DNA from: Caldilineaceae bacterium
Lineage (GTDB): Bacteria > Chloroflexota > Anaerolineae > Caldilineales > Caldilineaceae
Reading direction: 5' to 3'
Assembly (NCBI GenBank): GCA_019637695.1
Contig: JAHBVG010000012.1
Location: 1-64,000 of the forward strand
Length of the DNA: 64,000 nucleotides
How positions within the stretch are numbered: position 1 is the first letter of the stretch; every line of letters starts with the position of its first letter. The translations under genes and the position numbers were made by a program. This document shows positions 51,086 to 61,539 of this stretch, one piece after another. The notes below the pieces were generated by a model. That model had not been told where the DNA came from, made no database searches, and worked only from the letters and a program-made list of their open reading frames with translations.

Positions 51086-51434
51086 TGCGGTTACGCAAGG
51101 TTGAAATAGAGGCCACAGTCATGGCGACAATTTCGTCGGTCTCCTGGATCAAATCACGCAAACGGTCCTCTGGAATCAGCCTGGCTTCCACCAATATCTC
51201 CAGCCAGAAAAGAGTCTCATCAGCTTCTTCTTCCACAATTTTCAGTTTGTTCACCATATCAGCGATTGATTTGGCTCGACACGCCGCCCGATAGTTTGCG
51301 CCTACTGAGGTGCCTGCTCGGAGCAACTGTCGCCCAATCACTTTGGTGGTCGGGTTCGATGGCATTGCCTGCACCAACCGAATCACTCGCAGTGCCAACA
51401 ATTTTGTCCTCTGCTGAAACTGCTCCCGATCCAC
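51069..51434 (-). CDS. Four helix bundle protein (S23/IVP family)
   Basis: A 121-residue protein of the family first found in intervening sequences of 23S rRNA genes. Characteristic segments are GRQLLRAGTSVGANYRAACRAKS and EEEADETLFWLEILVEARLI. Free-standing copies are scattered in many genomes and their role is unknown; they form pentameric four-helix bundles. Here it splits an ABC importer operon, lying between the permease and ATPase genes on the same strand. No rRNA is nearby. Confidence 0.88.
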   Translation of the reverse strand: MDREQFQQRTKLLALRVIRLVQAMPSNPTTKVIGRQLLRAGTSVGANYRAACRAKSIADMVNKLKIVEEEADETLFWLEILVEARLIPEDRLRDLIQETDEIVAMTVASISTLRNRTNRKS

Positions 51435-51516
51435 CGTTGGATTTCCTTTAGCTGAACATATTCTCCGAACTTTCGATCTCCCATCAAATCAAAAATCGTC
51501 AATCCTCAATCAAAAA

Positions 51517-52668
51517 TCACCCGTATGGATCTGCGGCGTCGCGTAGACCGTCGCCCAGGAAGTTGAAGGCCAGCACAGCGACGACAACCGGAACGACTGG
51601 GTAGAGCAGCCAGGGCGAAAGCGCCACGGCCTGGATATTCTGCGCCTGTTGCAATAGGACGCCCCAACTCACCGCCGGCGGTCGCAGCCCCAGCCCCAAA
51701 AAGCTCAACGATGTCTCGGAGATGATCATGGCCGGGATCGCCAGCGTGGTGGCCGCGATAATATGGCTGAGGAAGGAAGGGACCATGTGGCGGAAGATGA
51801 TGCGCATCTGGCTGGCCCCGGCCAACTCGGCGGCGGTGACAAAGTCCTCTTCGCGCAGGGAGAGGAAGCGCCCGCGCACCACACGCGCCATCACTGTCCA
51901 GCCGATGAGCGAGAGAATGATGGTGATGGCGAAATAGATGCGGGTGATGCTCCAATCACGGGGCAGCGCCGCCGCCAACCCCATCCAGAGCGGAATCGTG
52001 GGGATCGAGCGCACAATCTCGATAACGCGTTGGATCACATTGTCCACCACGCCGCCATAGAGACCGGAGAGCCCGCCCAGCAGCACGCCGAGAAAGAGGC
52101 TGAGGATGACGCCGACGAGACCAATCGTCATTGAAATGCGTGTGGAGAGCATCAACCGTGACCAGAGATCGCGTCCGTTGAGATCCGTGCCCAGCAGAAA
52201 GATCGAATCTTCGGCCCTGCCCCCTTCCACGCCGATAATGTGCCGATCCGCAGGGATGAAGCCGAAGAGCTTGTACGGATAGCCTTTGACGAAGAGACGC
52301 ACGGGCAGCTTGATATCGGGATCGGGTTGGTAGACCCGGCGGAATGTGACCGGATCACGGCGACCAGTGATGGCGTAAACGTGTGGGCGGAAGCGTCCCT
52401 CGTCGAAGAAGTGGATCGGCTGCGGTGGCAAGAGCGAAAGCTGCGCGCTCGACGTAAAAGGATCCGAATAGGCGAAGAAATCGGCAAAGAGGGCAACCGT
52501 GTAAAAGAGGAGGATGATCACCCCCGACACCATGGCCAGTTGATGTTTGCGGAAACGCCACCACATCAACTGCCACTGGGTAGCGACTGAGATCCGATCG
52601 GCGGCGTCGATATTGCGCTCAATTTGGGCGTCATCCAGCGTCGGCGCAGGTTTAATCGCTTGTGCCAT
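51517..52668 (-). CDS. Oligopeptide-type ABC importer permease, DppC/OppC subunit
   Basis: A 383-residue permease with an N-terminal hydrophobic segment (LAMVSGVIILLFYTVALFADFFA), a long extracytoplasmic loop, and a C-terminal domain with about five helices. The ATPase docking loop reads EEDFVTAAELAGASQMRIIFRHMVPS. The loop of about 130 residues is longer than in classical DppC. The start MAQAIKPAP sits 2 bp past the upstream stop with GGAGAG before it. It pairs with the DppB-type permease. Confidence 0.93.
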   Translation of the reverse strand: MAQAIKPAPTLDDAQIERNIDAADRISVATQWQLMWWRFRKHQLAMVSGVIILLFYTVALFADFFAYSDPFTSSAQLSLLPPQPIHFFDEGRFRPHVYAITGRRDPVTFRRVYQPDPDIKLPVRLFVKGYPYKLFGFIPADRHIIGVEGGRAEDSIFLLGTDLNGRDLWSRLMLSTRISMTIGLVGVILSLFLGVLLGGLSGLYGGVVDNVIQRVIEIVRSIPTIPLWMGLAAALPRDWSITRIYFAITIILSLIGWTVMARVVRGRFLSLREEDFVTAAELAGASQMRIIFRHMVPSFLSHIIAATTLAIPAMIISETSLSFLGLGLRPPAVSWGVLLQQAQNIQAVALSPWLLYPVVPVVVAVLAFNFLGDGLRDAADPYG

Positions 52669-52670
52669 AC

Positions 52671-53660
52671 CTAACTCTCCAAACGAATGCGGGGATCGAC
52701 CCACATCAGAACCAGATCGGAAATAAAGGTGCCGATCACCGTCATCACCGCTAGCAACAGCAGGATCGTCCCCGCCAGGAAGAGATCCTGGGCGATCAGC
52801 GCCTTAAACAAGAGCGGTCCTACCGTGGGCAGGCTCAGGACCAGCGAAACGATAATGCTGCCCGACACGATAAAGGGGAAAATATAGCCGACTGTGCTGG
52901 CGAAGGGGTTGAGCGCGGCCCGCACAGGGTATTTGAGGATGACGCGGGTTTTGGTAAGTCCTTTGGCGCGGGCTGTGGTTACATAGGGCTTGCGCAACTC
53001 GTCGAGCAGGTTGGCGCGCATAATACGCACCAGCTCCGCCGTCCCCGCCAGGCCCAGGATCAACGCCGGCAGGGGCAGATGTTTGATCAGATCCCAGACT
53101 TTGGCCCAACTCCAGGGCGCCAGCATGTATTCAGGCGAGAAAAGCCCGCCAATGCTGGTGACGCCAAAATACTTAAAGCTGACGTACATGACGATCAGCG
53201 CCAGCATAAAGTTGGGGATCGCTACGCCAATAAAGCTGAGAAATGTAAAGAAATAATCGCCAATCGAATATTGTTTTACCGCCGAATAGATGCCGATGGG
53301 CAGGGCGATGGCCCAGATAAAGATGACCGCTGCTAATGAGATCACCATGGTCAAGGTCAGACGGTCGCCGATCACTTCCAACACCGGGCGATTATATTCC
53401 ATGGCCATGCCAAAATTGCCCCGCATCATCAGCCCCACCCAGCGCAGATATTGCATATAGATGGGCTGATCCAGGCCGTATTGAATGCGCAACGCCTCGG
53501 CCTCGCCCGCGCTGACCACCGAACCCGTGGATTGCAACTGGGCAATATACGAAGTTACATAATCGCCGGGCGGCAGTTGAATGATCAAAAACGAAAGCAC
53601 CGACGCCGCCCAGATCGTCAACAACCCAGCAAAAAAGCGGCGGATGATGTATGAGACCAT
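52671..53660 (-). CDS. Oligopeptide-type ABC importer permease, DppB/OppB subunit
   Basis: A 329-residue permease. The N-terminus YIIRRFFAGLLTIWAASVLSFLIIQLPPGDYV is diagnostic of DppB, about six membrane helices follow, and the docking loop is RKPYVTTARAKGLTKTRVI. AAGGA lies before the ATG. It forms the channel with the DppC-type subunit and is followed by it after 2 bp. Confidence 0.95.
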   Translation of the reverse strand: MVSYIIRRFFAGLLTIWAASVLSFLIIQLPPGDYVTSYIAQLQSTGSVVSAGEAEALRIQYGLDQPIYMQYLRWVGLMMRGNFGMAMEYNRPVLEVIGDRLTLTMVISLAAVIFIWAIALPIGIYSAVKQYSIGDYFFTFLSFIGVAIPNFMLALIVMYVSFKYFGVTSIGGLFSPEYMLAPWSWAKVWDLIKHLPLPALILGLAGTAELVRIMRANLLDELRKPYVTTARAKGLTKTRVILKYPVRAALNPFASTVGYIFPFIVSGSIIVSLVLSLPTVGPLLFKALIAQDLFLAGTILLLLAVMTVIGTFISDLVLMWVDPRIRLES

Positions 53661-53695
53661 GAGTCTTGTCCTTGAAGAGCGGACTAAGGATAGGT

Positions 53696-53825
53696 GACTG
53701 GGGATTAGGGATTGGGGATTAGGAGATTAGGGGATTAGGGGATTAGGGGATTTTTCAGAGAATCTGAAATCCCCTAATCTCCCAATCTCCTCTTCACCCA
53801 GTCACCAATCACCAATCCCTAATCA
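53696..53825. repeat. GGGATTAG-type arrays and hairpin between binding-protein and permease genes
   Basis: GGGATTAGGGATTGGGGATTAG is a mix of 7- and 8-bp units, followed by GGGGATTTTTCAGAG / CTGAAATCCCC and GGAGATTAGGGG / CCCCTAATCTCC inverted repeats. AATCACCAATCCCTAATCAC follows up to the stop of the binding protein. The hairpin may reduce read-through from the abundant binding protein to the permeases. Confidence 0.65.
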
Positions 53826-55976
53826 CTACTGCCCCGCATCCCTGAAGAAGAACGTCGACGGACGCGAGATGTTGGGCGTCTGCCCGGCCTGGATGTTGAA
53901 CTGGCGGGACGGGATGTTGCCCATGTTGTTCTTGACAATGCGCACACCCATGAACGCGCCAGACTGCCCGACAGTGCCCATGGTCCACACCTCGTCGGTG
54001 ATGGTCGCCCAGATCTCTTTGCCGATGTCGACGCGTTCTTCATTGGTGGCGGTGAGACCCTCGCTGAAGAGGTCGAGGACCCGTTTCACATTGTCGGGCG
54101 GCTCGATCCCCGCCGTCCCATTGGATGAGTACCACGCGCCAAACCCTGGGCCTGTCCCTGAGTCTGGGGTAACGGGCAGCGCATGCAGCGGATAGAGGTA
54201 GAGTTCGTCGGTGCCGTCATTCTGCCAGACGAAGACATGCAGTTCGTTGGCGCCGCGGCGTGTCTCGACCAACGTGCGTTCTTGCTGGCTGACATTGGCA
54301 AAGATGCCGACCCTCGCCCAGTCTTCCTTCACCAGTTCGGCCAGTTGGGTAAACTGAATGAAGGCAGGGATTGTGGGCAGTTCGATGATAATGCGCTGGC
54401 CGTTGTCTGTGCGTAGACGGTAGCCCTCGGCGTCGCGCTGGGTCAACCCCAGATCGTCCAGCATTTGGTTGGCCGTCTCTGGATCATAGGTGGACCAGAG
54501 CGTGCGATATTCGGGGCCGGGGTTGAAGGGCGAAGTCTCGGCCACCACCGCAGAGCCGGGCACGCCAATGCCCAGGAAGATGATCTCGTTGATCGCATCG
54601 CGATCCACAGCCAGCGAGAGCGCTCGGCGGAAGTTGACATCCTTGATCAGGCGCGCAATCTCAGGATCGGCCTCGTAGCTCTGGTTCCACTGGAAGGCCC
54701 CATCCGCGCCATGCTGGGCCGGGTCCAGATGGATGGTGTAGTTGCCCTCTTCCTGATTCTCAAGGAGGACAGGCAGATTGGCCAGTGCAATGTGGCGAGA
54801 CTGATAGTCATACTCACCGGCAATGGCGCGCAGGTTGAGTACTTCCAGGTTTTCAGCCAGCGTCATCGAAATGCGGTCGATGTAGGGCAGTTGGTTGCCC
54901 TCGGTGTCCACGCCGAAGTAGTAGGGGTTGCGTTCCAACACCCAGTTGTCAGTGGTAATGGGGTTGACTGTCTTCCACGGGGTCAGCACCGGCAGATCAG
55001 GGTTGCGCTGCCAGGTATTCTTGTCTTTGAAAAGATTCACCCAGTTGTCGAAGCCCTCTCTGGCGACGGTCGCATTCAGCTCGGCCTGATCCACAAAGTC
55101 CGGGTGGAACTGTTGCAGATAGTGGGCCGGCGCATAACCGCCCATGGCGACATTGCCAAAGTTGGCCTGGCCGCCGAAGACATTGATCGAACTGCCCATC
55201 ACTTCGACAAAGAGCGAATTGGAGCGCGGGAAGGTGAAGCGGAGCGTGTAGTCGTCCACCATTTCCAGATTGGCGCCAGCGTCGATGTTGAAGAAGGGTG
55301 AGCGCACCGGCACCAGCTCACTGTTCTGATACATATGCTCGAACCAGAACATTACATCGTTGGCGGTGAAGGGTTCGCCGTCGGACCACTTCGCACCCTC
55401 ACGCAGGTAGAGGATGATCTCCGTGCTGTCCTCGTTGATCTCCCATCCTTTGGCAAGGTTGGGCACAACCTTGGGGAATTCATCCGCATCCCAGTGGACG
55501 AAGCGATCGCCGCCGGCCACGCGATGGCCGTTCTGACCGTCGCCAGGGCCGGTGAAGCCGCGCCGCCAGGTGCCGCCGTAGATGCCGATCTCATCCAGGG
55601 GCTGAATTACCAACAGATCCGAGGGGACGGGCAGGCGCTCTTCCACCGGAGGAAGTTCACCCGCTGCCACCTTCTCGGCCAGCATAGGCGCTTCGCTGAA
55701 GCTGGTGGGGAAGAGGCTCTCGTCGGTGATGATCTCCGGCCCTTCAATTGTGCCGATCAGCGTTGATCCAAGCCGATCTTCCTCGGCGGGCGCTGCCGGC
55801 GCGGAAGGCGCTTCGGCGGCCGGCGCAGTGGTGGCCTGGGCTGCCGGGGCTGAGGCGGCTGGGGCTTCTGCGTCGCCGCCGCAGGCAGCCAGCGCCAACG
55901 ATAAGATCAGAAGCATCCCGATCAGCAGAAAGCGCATTCTACCGTTGGAATGAATCAGTCGATGGGATCTGAGCAT
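53826..55976 (-). CDS. Solute-binding lipoprotein, family 5 (Opp/Dpp importer)
   Basis: A 716-residue exported lipoprotein: signal peptide with ILSLALAAC lipobox, an Ala/Pro-rich linker (about residues 36-65), and a family 5 domain. It includes VPNLAKGWEINEDSTEIILYLREGAKWSDGEPF, the typical SBP_bac_5 segment, and DVNFRRALSLAVDRDAI. It is longer than classical DppA (about 500), as in many carbohydrate-binding family 5 proteins. AAGGAG precedes the first ATG, supporting that start over an internal Met. First gene of the importer operon; the ligand could be a peptide or an oligosaccharide. Confidence 0.93.
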   Translation of the reverse strand: MLRSHRLIHSNGRMRFLLIGMLLILSLALAACGGDAEAPAASAPAAQATTAPAAEAPSAPAAPAEEDRLGSTLIGTIEGPEIITDESLFPTSFSEAPMLAEKVAAGELPPVEERLPVPSDLLVIQPLDEIGIYGGTWRRGFTGPGDGQNGHRVAGGDRFVHWDADEFPKVVPNLAKGWEINEDSTEIILYLREGAKWSDGEPFTANDVMFWFEHMYQNSELVPVRSPFFNIDAGANLEMVDDYTLRFTFPRSNSLFVEVMGSSINVFGGQANFGNVAMGGYAPAHYLQQFHPDFVDQAELNATVAREGFDNWVNLFKDKNTWQRNPDLPVLTPWKTVNPITTDNWVLERNPYYFGVDTEGNQLPYIDRISMTLAENLEVLNLRAIAGEYDYQSRHIALANLPVLLENQEEGNYTIHLDPAQHGADGAFQWNQSYEADPEIARLIKDVNFRRALSLAVDRDAINEIIFLGIGVPGSAVVAETSPFNPGPEYRTLWSTYDPETANQMLDDLGLTQRDAEGYRLRTDNGQRIIIELPTIPAFIQFTQLAELVKEDWARVGIFANVSQQERTLVETRRGANELHVFVWQNDGTDELYLYPLHALPVTPDSGTGPGFGAWYSSNGTAGIEPPDNVKRVLDLFSEGLTATNEERVDIGKEIWATITDEVWTMGTVGQSGAFMGVRIVKNNMGNIPSRQFNIQAGQTPNISRPSTFFFRDAGQ

Positions 55977-56309
55977 ACCAAACTCTCCTTGTGTGATAAT
56001 TTGACTTTAGATTGGACCGCAAAATGCAGATAGTGCAAACAACCGGACGCCGGGTGAGACGTAGACCGTGTGCGGTTAAGACAAAATCGAGACTGGGACA
56101 GATTGCTGAATCTGTTACCAAATGCGCCACAAAAGCGGTAAAAACCGGGATCTATGGCTGTATAATGGTTATGCCTATGGGAGATTTCAGGAAGAGCATA
56201 GAGAAAGAGGAGATCGAAGCTGTGGAAATCTCTTCTCTCATACGCAGCGCAAAGGATAACATAGGAGATAGAGCGAGTCAACTTCAACGCTTTCAAACAA
56301 GGGGGCAAA
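55977..56309. promoter_or_regulatory. Divergent 333-bp intergenic region
   Basis: On the plus strand TATAAT at 56161-56166 is a good -10 for the R2lox gene, but the -35 position is poor, and about 140 nt of leader follow. On the minus strand an AT-rich stretch (about 55990-56010) precedes the binding-protein gene without a clear consensus. No repeat array is present here, which is unusual for this window. Confidence 0.45.
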
Positions 56310-57215
56310 ATGATAGATCGGCACAACAACTTCACCACTGTGCGGCGCGGTTTGGAGCGGGCCTCTGTCCCCATGAAGCTCTACGAAAAGGCCAAACGTT
56401 ACGGAATTTGGAATCCAACCACCATCGACTTCAGCCAGGATCGCATGGATTGGGCTACGCTGACGGGCGACGAACAGGAGATCCTGCTGCGCCTGACGAC
56501 TATGTTCCAGGCGGGCGAAGAAGCAGTGACGCTCGATCTGCTGCCCTTGATCGGCGTCATTGCCGCTGAAGGCCGCCTGGAAGAAGAAATCTTCCTCACC
56601 AGCTTCCTGGCGGATGAAGCCAAGCACACCGATTTCTTCACCCGTTTCCTTGAAGAGGTGACAGGCGAAACCAGGGAACGCAGCCACTTTCATCTAGAGA
56701 ATTACCGCGAGATCTTTTACCGATCCCTGCCCTCTGCGCTGGGCCGATTGTACAGCGATCCTTCGCCGGCGGCGCAGGTGCGCGCTGCGGTCACCTATAA
56801 TTTGATTGTTGAGGGGGTGCTTGCCGAGACCGGCTACCATGCCTATCTGACGGTCCTACAGCAGCGGGGCATCTTACCAGGGCAGCAGATGGGCATCGTT
56901 CATCTCAAAACGGATGAATCGCGCCACATTGCCTATGGCCTCTATTTGATATGTCGCCTCATCGCCGAGGATGGCAGCCTCTATGCTGTCGCCGAGGAGA
57001 CTTTGAACGAGCTGCTCGTCCCGGCGCTGGGCGTCATTGAAGAGACCTTCGCCTGCTATGATCCTCAGCGGATTCCCTTTGGGCTGACGCCGGCATCCTT
57101 TACCGATTATGCATTGGCCCAATTTCAGAGCCGATTAGGGCGTCTCGAAGTTGCACAGCGGATGTCAGGTTTCCCCATCGGCGAGCAGGAGAAGTGGCTA
57201 GATTGGGTGGATTGA
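56310..57215 (+). CDS. R2-like ligand-binding oxidase (Mn/Fe)
   Basis: A 301-residue ferritin-fold protein of the R2lox group. Metal ligands are visible in family order: E70 in [10 protein letters not shown] and H in [11 protein letters not shown] in [12 protein letters not shown], and E and H in DESRHIAYG. The residues forming the Val-Tyr ether crosslink are present: V73 three residues after E70, and Y in [10 protein letters not shown]2lox proteins hold a Mn/Fe cofactor and a fatty-acid-like ligand; their reaction in the cell is unknown. The radical-relay Tyr of ribonucleotide reductase R2 is not expected here. It is monocistronic. Confidence 0.92.
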   Translation: MIDRHNNFTTVRRGLERASVPMKLYEKAKRYGIWNPTTIDFSQDRMDWATLTGDEQEILLRLTTMFQAGEEAVTLDLLPLIGVIAAEGRLEEEIFLTSFLADEAKHTDFFTRFLEEVTGETRERSHFHLENYREIFYRSLPSALGRLYSDPSPAAQVRAAVTYNLIVEGVLAETGYHAYLTVLQQRGILPGQQMGIVHLKTDESRHIAYGLYLICRLIAEDGSLYAVAEETLNELLVPALGVIEETFACYDPQRIPFGLTPASFTDYALAQFQSRLGRLEVAQRMSGFPIGEQEKWLDWVD

Positions 57216-57360
57216 GTGGCTCTTGTGTCCAAAAATCAGACCTGCAATATCTGCTACAATGTACGCCCACGCCGAAGGTGGTACAATAGAACACTCTACC
57301 GGGGATCGGTGTTTTGCAAGCCGATCACATGCCTTATTTACCCAACGACAGAGGACGCCA

Positions 57361-59274
57361 ATGCATCCCTTCCTGCAAAAACTGGCTCAACAACCGCTCC
57401 TCAGTGACGGCGGCATGGGGACGATGCTCTTCGCCCGCGGCGCAGGCAGCGAACAATGTCTCGAATACCTTGTCCTCAGCCGCCCACACTGGATCACAGA
57501 AATCCACCAGGCTTTTGTCAGCGCCGGGGCGGATGTGATCACAACGCATACATTTGGCTCAAACCGTGTACGGCTGGCTAAATACGATCTGGCGGACAAG
57601 GTGCGCGAATTGAATTTCCGCGCCGTCAAACTCGTGCGCGAGGTACGCGAGATTTCGGGACGCCCCATCTTTATTGCCGGGGATGTGGGTCCACTCGGCG
57701 CACGGCTGGCGCCCGATGGTCCCATCACTGTGGACGAGGCCCACGCCGCCTTTCAAGAGCAGATCTCGGTGCTGTGGGAGGCCGGGGCGGATCTGTTGCT
57801 CTTCGAGACTTTCGGCGAGTTAGCCGAGTTAGAGATCGGGGTGCGCGCCGCCCGCCAGATCTGCGATCTGCCCATTATTGCGTCCATGACCTACAATCAG
57901 GATGGCCGCACCGCCGCCGGCCAGGCATCCGAAGAGATTGTCGAACGGCTGCGCGCGGCTGGCGCGGATCTTGTTGGCATCAATTGTTCGGTGGGGCCAG
58001 CGCCTATGCTGCGTGTACTCGAAGCCATGCATAAAGCTGCGCCGGATGCTGCCTTTAGCGCCATGCCCAACGCCGGTTTCCCTGAGCGCATTGATGGCCG
58101 GCTCTCTTTCCCGGCTGGGCCAGCCTACTTCGCCCAGCATGTCCAACCCTTTTTGGTCAATGGAGCGCGGCTGTTGGGTGGCTGCTGTGGCACCACGCCT
58201 ATGCACATCCACGCTATGCGCGCCGCATTGGATGATCATCTCGGCGTCCGCGCCGCCAACGGCGTCACCCGGATCAGTACCGTTGAAGCGGATCTGCCCG
58301 CGCTGCAAATTGCCATCGCTCCCGATGAAAGCGACACCTCGGAAAAGGCCACGGGGCTTTTGCAAAAGCTCAGGGCGGGTAAGTTTGTGATCAGTGTGGA
58401 AGTCGATCCGCCGCGTGGATTCAACGCCGAAAAGCAGATCGAAGGCGCTCGCCATGCCAAGAGTATGGGCGCTGACGCTATCAATGTAGCGGATAGCCCG
58501 ATGGCGCGCGTCCGCATGAGCGCGCTTTCGCTCTGTGTGCAGATCCAGCAGCAAGTGGGCATCGAGAGCATTATCCACTTTACCACGCGCGATCGCTCGC
58601 TTATGGGGCTACAGGCCGATTTGATCGGCGCTAAGGCGTTGGGCGTACGCAATATCCTGGCGCTGACGGGCGATCCGCCATCCTTGGGCGACAACCATGC
58701 CAGCACGGCAGTCTATGATGTGGATTCAATCGGGTTGGTGCGCATTATCAACCGCTTTAACGAAGGATTTGATCAGAGTGGGCAAAAGATGGGCGAACCG
58801 GGCAATTTCACCATCGCCGTCGCCTGTGATCCCACGCGTCCTAACTTGATCGAAGAGGTGGATCGCTTCCACCAAAAGGTGAGCGGCGGCGCTCATTTCA
58901 CCATGACCCAGCCCATCTTCGATACCCAGTTGTGGCTCGACTTCCTGCATGTTTACGAAGAGCGGCATGGACCGTTCCCCGTGCCAGTCCTGATCGGCGT
59001 CCTGCCGCTGCAAAACCATCGCCATGCCTCCTTCCTGCACAACGAAGTGCCGGGGATCACCCTCAGCCAGCAGGCGCTGGATCGCATGGAGAAGGCCGGC
59101 GCCAATGGTCGTCAGGAGGGTGTGAAGATGGCGCAGGAATTACTCCTGCAACTTGTCGACGCGCCCCATGTCCAGGGCGTCTACCTCATGCCCAGCTTTG
59201 GCCGCTACGAAGTCGCCTGCCAGGTGTTGGAGGTGCTGACGCCAGCACAGCGGGGAATCGAGATGACAAGATGA
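57361..59274 (+). CDS. Bifunctional homocysteine S-methyltransferase / 5,10-methylenetetrahydrofolate reductase
   Basis: A 637-residue fusion. Residues about 1-325 are a Pfam S-methyl_trans domain: [12 protein letters not shown], zinc ligands in VGINCSVGP and [12 protein letters not shown]. Residues about 340-637 are an MTHFR barrel: [26 protein letters not shown], and [10 protein letters not shown]. The protein would make methyl-THF and use a methyl donor to methylate homocysteine. GAGG precedes the ATG, and open sequence upstream is not family-like. TACAAT boxes lie in the preceding 140 bp but no full promoter was assigned. Confidence 0.93.
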   Translation: MHPFLQKLAQQPLLSDGGMGTMLFARGAGSEQCLEYLVLSRPHWITEIHQAFVSAGADVITTHTFGSNRVRLAKYDLADKVRELNFRAVKLVREVREISGRPIFIAGDVGPLGARLAPDGPITVDEAHAAFQEQISVLWEAGADLLLFETFGELAELEIGVRAARQICDLPIIASMTYNQDGRTAAGQASEEIVERLRAAGADLVGINCSVGPAPMLRVLEAMHKAAPDAAFSAMPNAGFPERIDGRLSFPAGPAYFAQHVQPFLVNGARLLGGCCGTTPMHIHAMRAALDDHLGVRAANGVTRISTVEADLPALQIAIAPDESDTSEKATGLLQKLRAGKFVISVEVDPPRGFNAEKQIEGARHAKSMGADAINVADSPMARVRMSALSLCVQIQQQVGIESIIHFTTRDRSLMGLQADLIGAKALGVRNILALTGDPPSLGDNHASTAVYDVDSIGLVRIINRFNEGFDQSGQKMGEPGNFTIAVACDPTRPNLIEEVDRFHQKVSGGAHFTMTQPIFDTQLWLDFLHVYEERHGPFPVPVLIGVLPLQNHRHASFLHNEVPGITLSQQALDRMEKAGANGRQEGVKMAQELLLQLVDAPHVQGVYLMPSFGRYEVACQVLEVLTPAQRGIEMTR

Positions 59275-59287
59275 AAAGAAGATGCGC

Positions 59288-59335
59288 CAAACAGAGAGTT
59301 GCAGGTTTGCAGGTGGCAAGTTGCAGGTTTCAAAT
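59288..59335. repeat. TTGCAGG heptamer array
   Basis: AGTTGCAGGTTTGCAGG followed by TGGCAAGTTGCAGGTTTC, period 7. The same family lies at 16336-16366 and 61600-61630. It is stop-free in all six frames. Confidence 0.8.
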
Positions 59336-59400
59336 GACAAGTAACCCGTGACAATGGTCACATGTCACCTTTCACTCATCATTCATCACGGGAACCCACC

Positions 59401-60675
59401 ATGCCCCCACGCATCCTCAAACACGGCATCAGCGAGAGCGAAGCGCTGATCGCCGACAAAAAAGTACAGGAGACCGTCGCCCAGATGCTCGACGAGATTC
59501 GGGCGCGGGGAGACGCCGCTGTGCGCGACTTTTCACAGCGACTCGATGGGTGGAATCCCGCCGAGTTTCGCCTTTCTCAGGCGCAGATCGACGCGTTGAT
59601 CGATTCACTGCCCGCGCAGACCGTTGCGGATATTCAATTTGCCCAGGCGCAGGTGCGCCGCTTCGCCGAAGTGCAGCGCGCTGCGCTCCAAGATGTAGAG
59701 GTGGAGACGCTGCCCGGCGTCTTCCTCGGCCATAAGAATATCCCCGTGGGGAGTGTGGGCTGCTACGTGCCGGGCGGACGCTACCCGATGGTTGCCTCCG
59801 CGCACATGAGCATTGTCACGGCGCGGGTGGCAGGCGTGGATCGCATCATTGCCTGCACGCCCCCCATCCGTGGGGAGATGCCCGCTGCCACCGTTGCCGC
59901 CATGCACCTGGGCGGCGCGGATGAGATCTATCTGCTCGGCGGGGTGCAGGCGTTGGCGGCCATGTCCTTTGGCACCGAAAGCATCGCGCCGGTGGATATG
60001 CTCGTCGGGCCGGGCAACGCCTATGTAGCCGAGGCGAAACGTCAACTTTTCGGCGTCGTTGGCATTGATCTGCTGGCCGGGCCGACCGAAGTCCTCATCC
60101 TCGCCGACGAGAGCGCCGATGCTGAGATGGTCGCCACCGATCTGTTGGGCCAGGCCGAACACGGACCGACCTCCCCGGCGATTTTGATCACGACGAGCGA
60201 ACGTCTGGCGCGGGAGACGCTGATCGAAGTGGGCCGCCAATTGGAGGATCTGCCCACCGCCGATCTGGCGGGCAATGCCTGGCAGGATTACGGCCAGATC
60301 ATCCTTGTGGACGACGACGCCGAAATGGTCGCCGCCGCCGATCAAGTCGCCGCCGAACATGTGCAGGTCCTCACACGAGAGCCGAGCTACTTCCTGGCGC
60401 GGATGCGCAACTACGGCGCGCTCTTCCTCGGCCCGGAGACCAACGTGGCCTACGGCGACAAAGTGATCGGCACCAATCACACCCTCCCCACCAAGCGCGC
60501 CGCCCGCTATACCGGCGGTCTTTGGGTGGGCAAGTTCATCAAAACCGTCACCTATCAGCGGGTCAGCGCGGACGCCACCGTCGCCATCGGTGAGATCGGT
60601 GCCCGCCTCTGCCGTGTGGAAGGCTTCGAGGGCCACGCCCGGCAGTGCGATCTGCGGGTGAGGAGATATCAGTAA
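59401..60675 (+). CDS. Histidinol dehydrogenase-family enzyme (HpsN-like)
   Basis: A 424-residue protein of the HisD fold, an NAD-dependent alcohol to acid oxidation with zinc. [27 protein letters not shown] and [19 protein letters not shown] are the family signature. [19 protein letters not shown] carries the zinc Gln/His but departs from true HisD (AQAEHD) and resembles sulfopropanediol dehydrogenase HpsN and other catabolic paralogues. No his operon genes are near; an SDR and a VOC protein follow, so a catabolic role is likely. The start has GGGAA upstream. Confidence 0.88.
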   Translation: MPPRILKHGISESEALIADKKVQETVAQMLDEIRARGDAAVRDFSQRLDGWNPAEFRLSQAQIDALIDSLPAQTVADIQFAQAQVRRFAEVQRAALQDVEVETLPGVFLGHKNIPVGSVGCYVPGGRYPMVASAHMSIVTARVAGVDRIIACTPPIRGEMPAATVAAMHLGGADEIYLLGGVQALAAMSFGTESIAPVDMLVGPGNAYVAEAKRQLFGVVGIDLLAGPTEVLILADESADAEMVATDLLGQAEHGPTSPAILITTSERLARETLIEVGRQLEDLPTADLAGNAWQDYGQIILVDDDAEMVAAADQVAAEHVQVLTREPSYFLARMRNYGALFLGPETNVAYGDKVIGTNHTLPTKRAARYTGGLWVGKFIKTVTYQRVSADATVAIGEIGARLCRVEGFEGHARQCDLRVRRYQ

Positions 60676-60778
60676 TGAGTAATGAGTAGCGATACGATAT
60701 TGGTCGCCAATTTGGAGCCAATATCGTCAACGAGATCTACGTATTACTCATCACTCATTCATCCAACAGGAGACTCCA
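60676..60778. repeat. Gap with TAATGAG heptamers and a hairpin
   Basis: AGTAATGAGTAATGAGTAG opens the gap, ACGATATTGG (about 60693-60703) pairs with CCAATATCGT (about 60718-60727), and TACTCATCACTCATTCAT closes it with units in the opposite sense. The ribosome site of the SDR gene (CAGGAG) follows. Confidence 0.65.
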
Positions 60779-61534
60779 ATGAACATACCACACCCTCTTT
60801 CCGGTCGCGTTGCGCTGGTCACCGGCGGTAGCGGGGACATTGGGGCGGCGACATGTCGTCGATTGGCGACAGCGGGCGCGACAGTGATCGTCAACTTCCG
60901 CAGCAGTGAGGACGCGGCGCGTCGGGTACTCGATTCGCTGCCCGGTGAAGGACATTCGCGGATCCACGCCGCGGTGGACAGGGCCGAAGATGTGCGGCGC
61001 ATGGCCGACTTTGTAGCCGAACGCTATGGACGGCTTGATATCCTCGTCAACAATGCTGGCTTCACCCGCTTCATCGATCACGCCGATCTCAATGCGCTGG
61101 ACGACGACCTGATCGATAATATCTTTCAGACCAATTGGCGCGGCGCTTTCGCCTGCATCCGCGCTTGCAAGGATCTGCTGGCGGCGGATGGGGGCGGCGT
61201 GGTGATCAACATTTCGTCGATTGCCGGGCGCACCGGGCTGGGGAGCAACGTGGCCTATTGCGCGTCCAAAGCTGCGCTCGATTCCATGACCCGCTCGCTG
61301 GGGCGCGCCCTGGCCCCCAAGATCCGCGTTGTCTCAGTTTCGCCGGGGCTGGTGGATGGTCCTTACGCCGCCACTTTCGACCGCGCCTTCATTGCCGAAC
61401 AGACCCGACGCACACCGCTCGGTCGCCTCATCACCGCCGAAGATGTCGCCGACACCATCTACGCCGTCATCGTCCACATGCCTATGCTCACAGGGACCGA
61501 TGTCCATGTGGATGGGGGGCGTCCGCTGACATAA
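60779..61534 (+). CDS. Short-chain dehydrogenase/reductase
   Basis: A 251-residue classical SDR. Cofactor motif is VTGGSGDIGAA (TGxxxGxG), then VNNAGFT. The catalytic Ser is in INISSIAGRTG, and Tyr and Lys in AYCASKAALD. The C-terminal VHVDGGRPLT is the usual ending. The Arg in VNFRSSEDAARR suggests NADP(H). It lies between the HisD-like dehydrogenase and a VOC protein on the same strand. Confidence 0.93.
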   Translation: MNIPHPLSGRVALVTGGSGDIGAATCRRLATAGATVIVNFRSSEDAARRVLDSLPGEGHSRIHAAVDRAEDVRRMADFVAERYGRLDILVNNAGFTRFIDHADLNALDDDLIDNIFQTNWRGAFACIRACKDLLAADGGGVVINISSIAGRTGLGSNVAYCASKAALDSMTRSLGRALAPKIRVVSVSPGLVDGPYAATFDRAFIAEQTRRTPLGRLITAEDVADTIYAVIVHMPMLTGTDVHVDGGRPLT

Positions 61535-61539
61535 CAGGG

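Noticed and set aside
57216-57360. SAM or cobalamin riboswitch before the methionine-synthesis fusion gene
   Set aside because: The leader has a small inverted repeat, but I could not find the conserved cores of known SAM or B12 riboswitches.
59401-60675. True histidine-biosynthesis hisD
   Set aside because: No his genes nearby, and the [11 protein letters not shown] segment and catabolic neighbours fit HpsN-like paralogues better.
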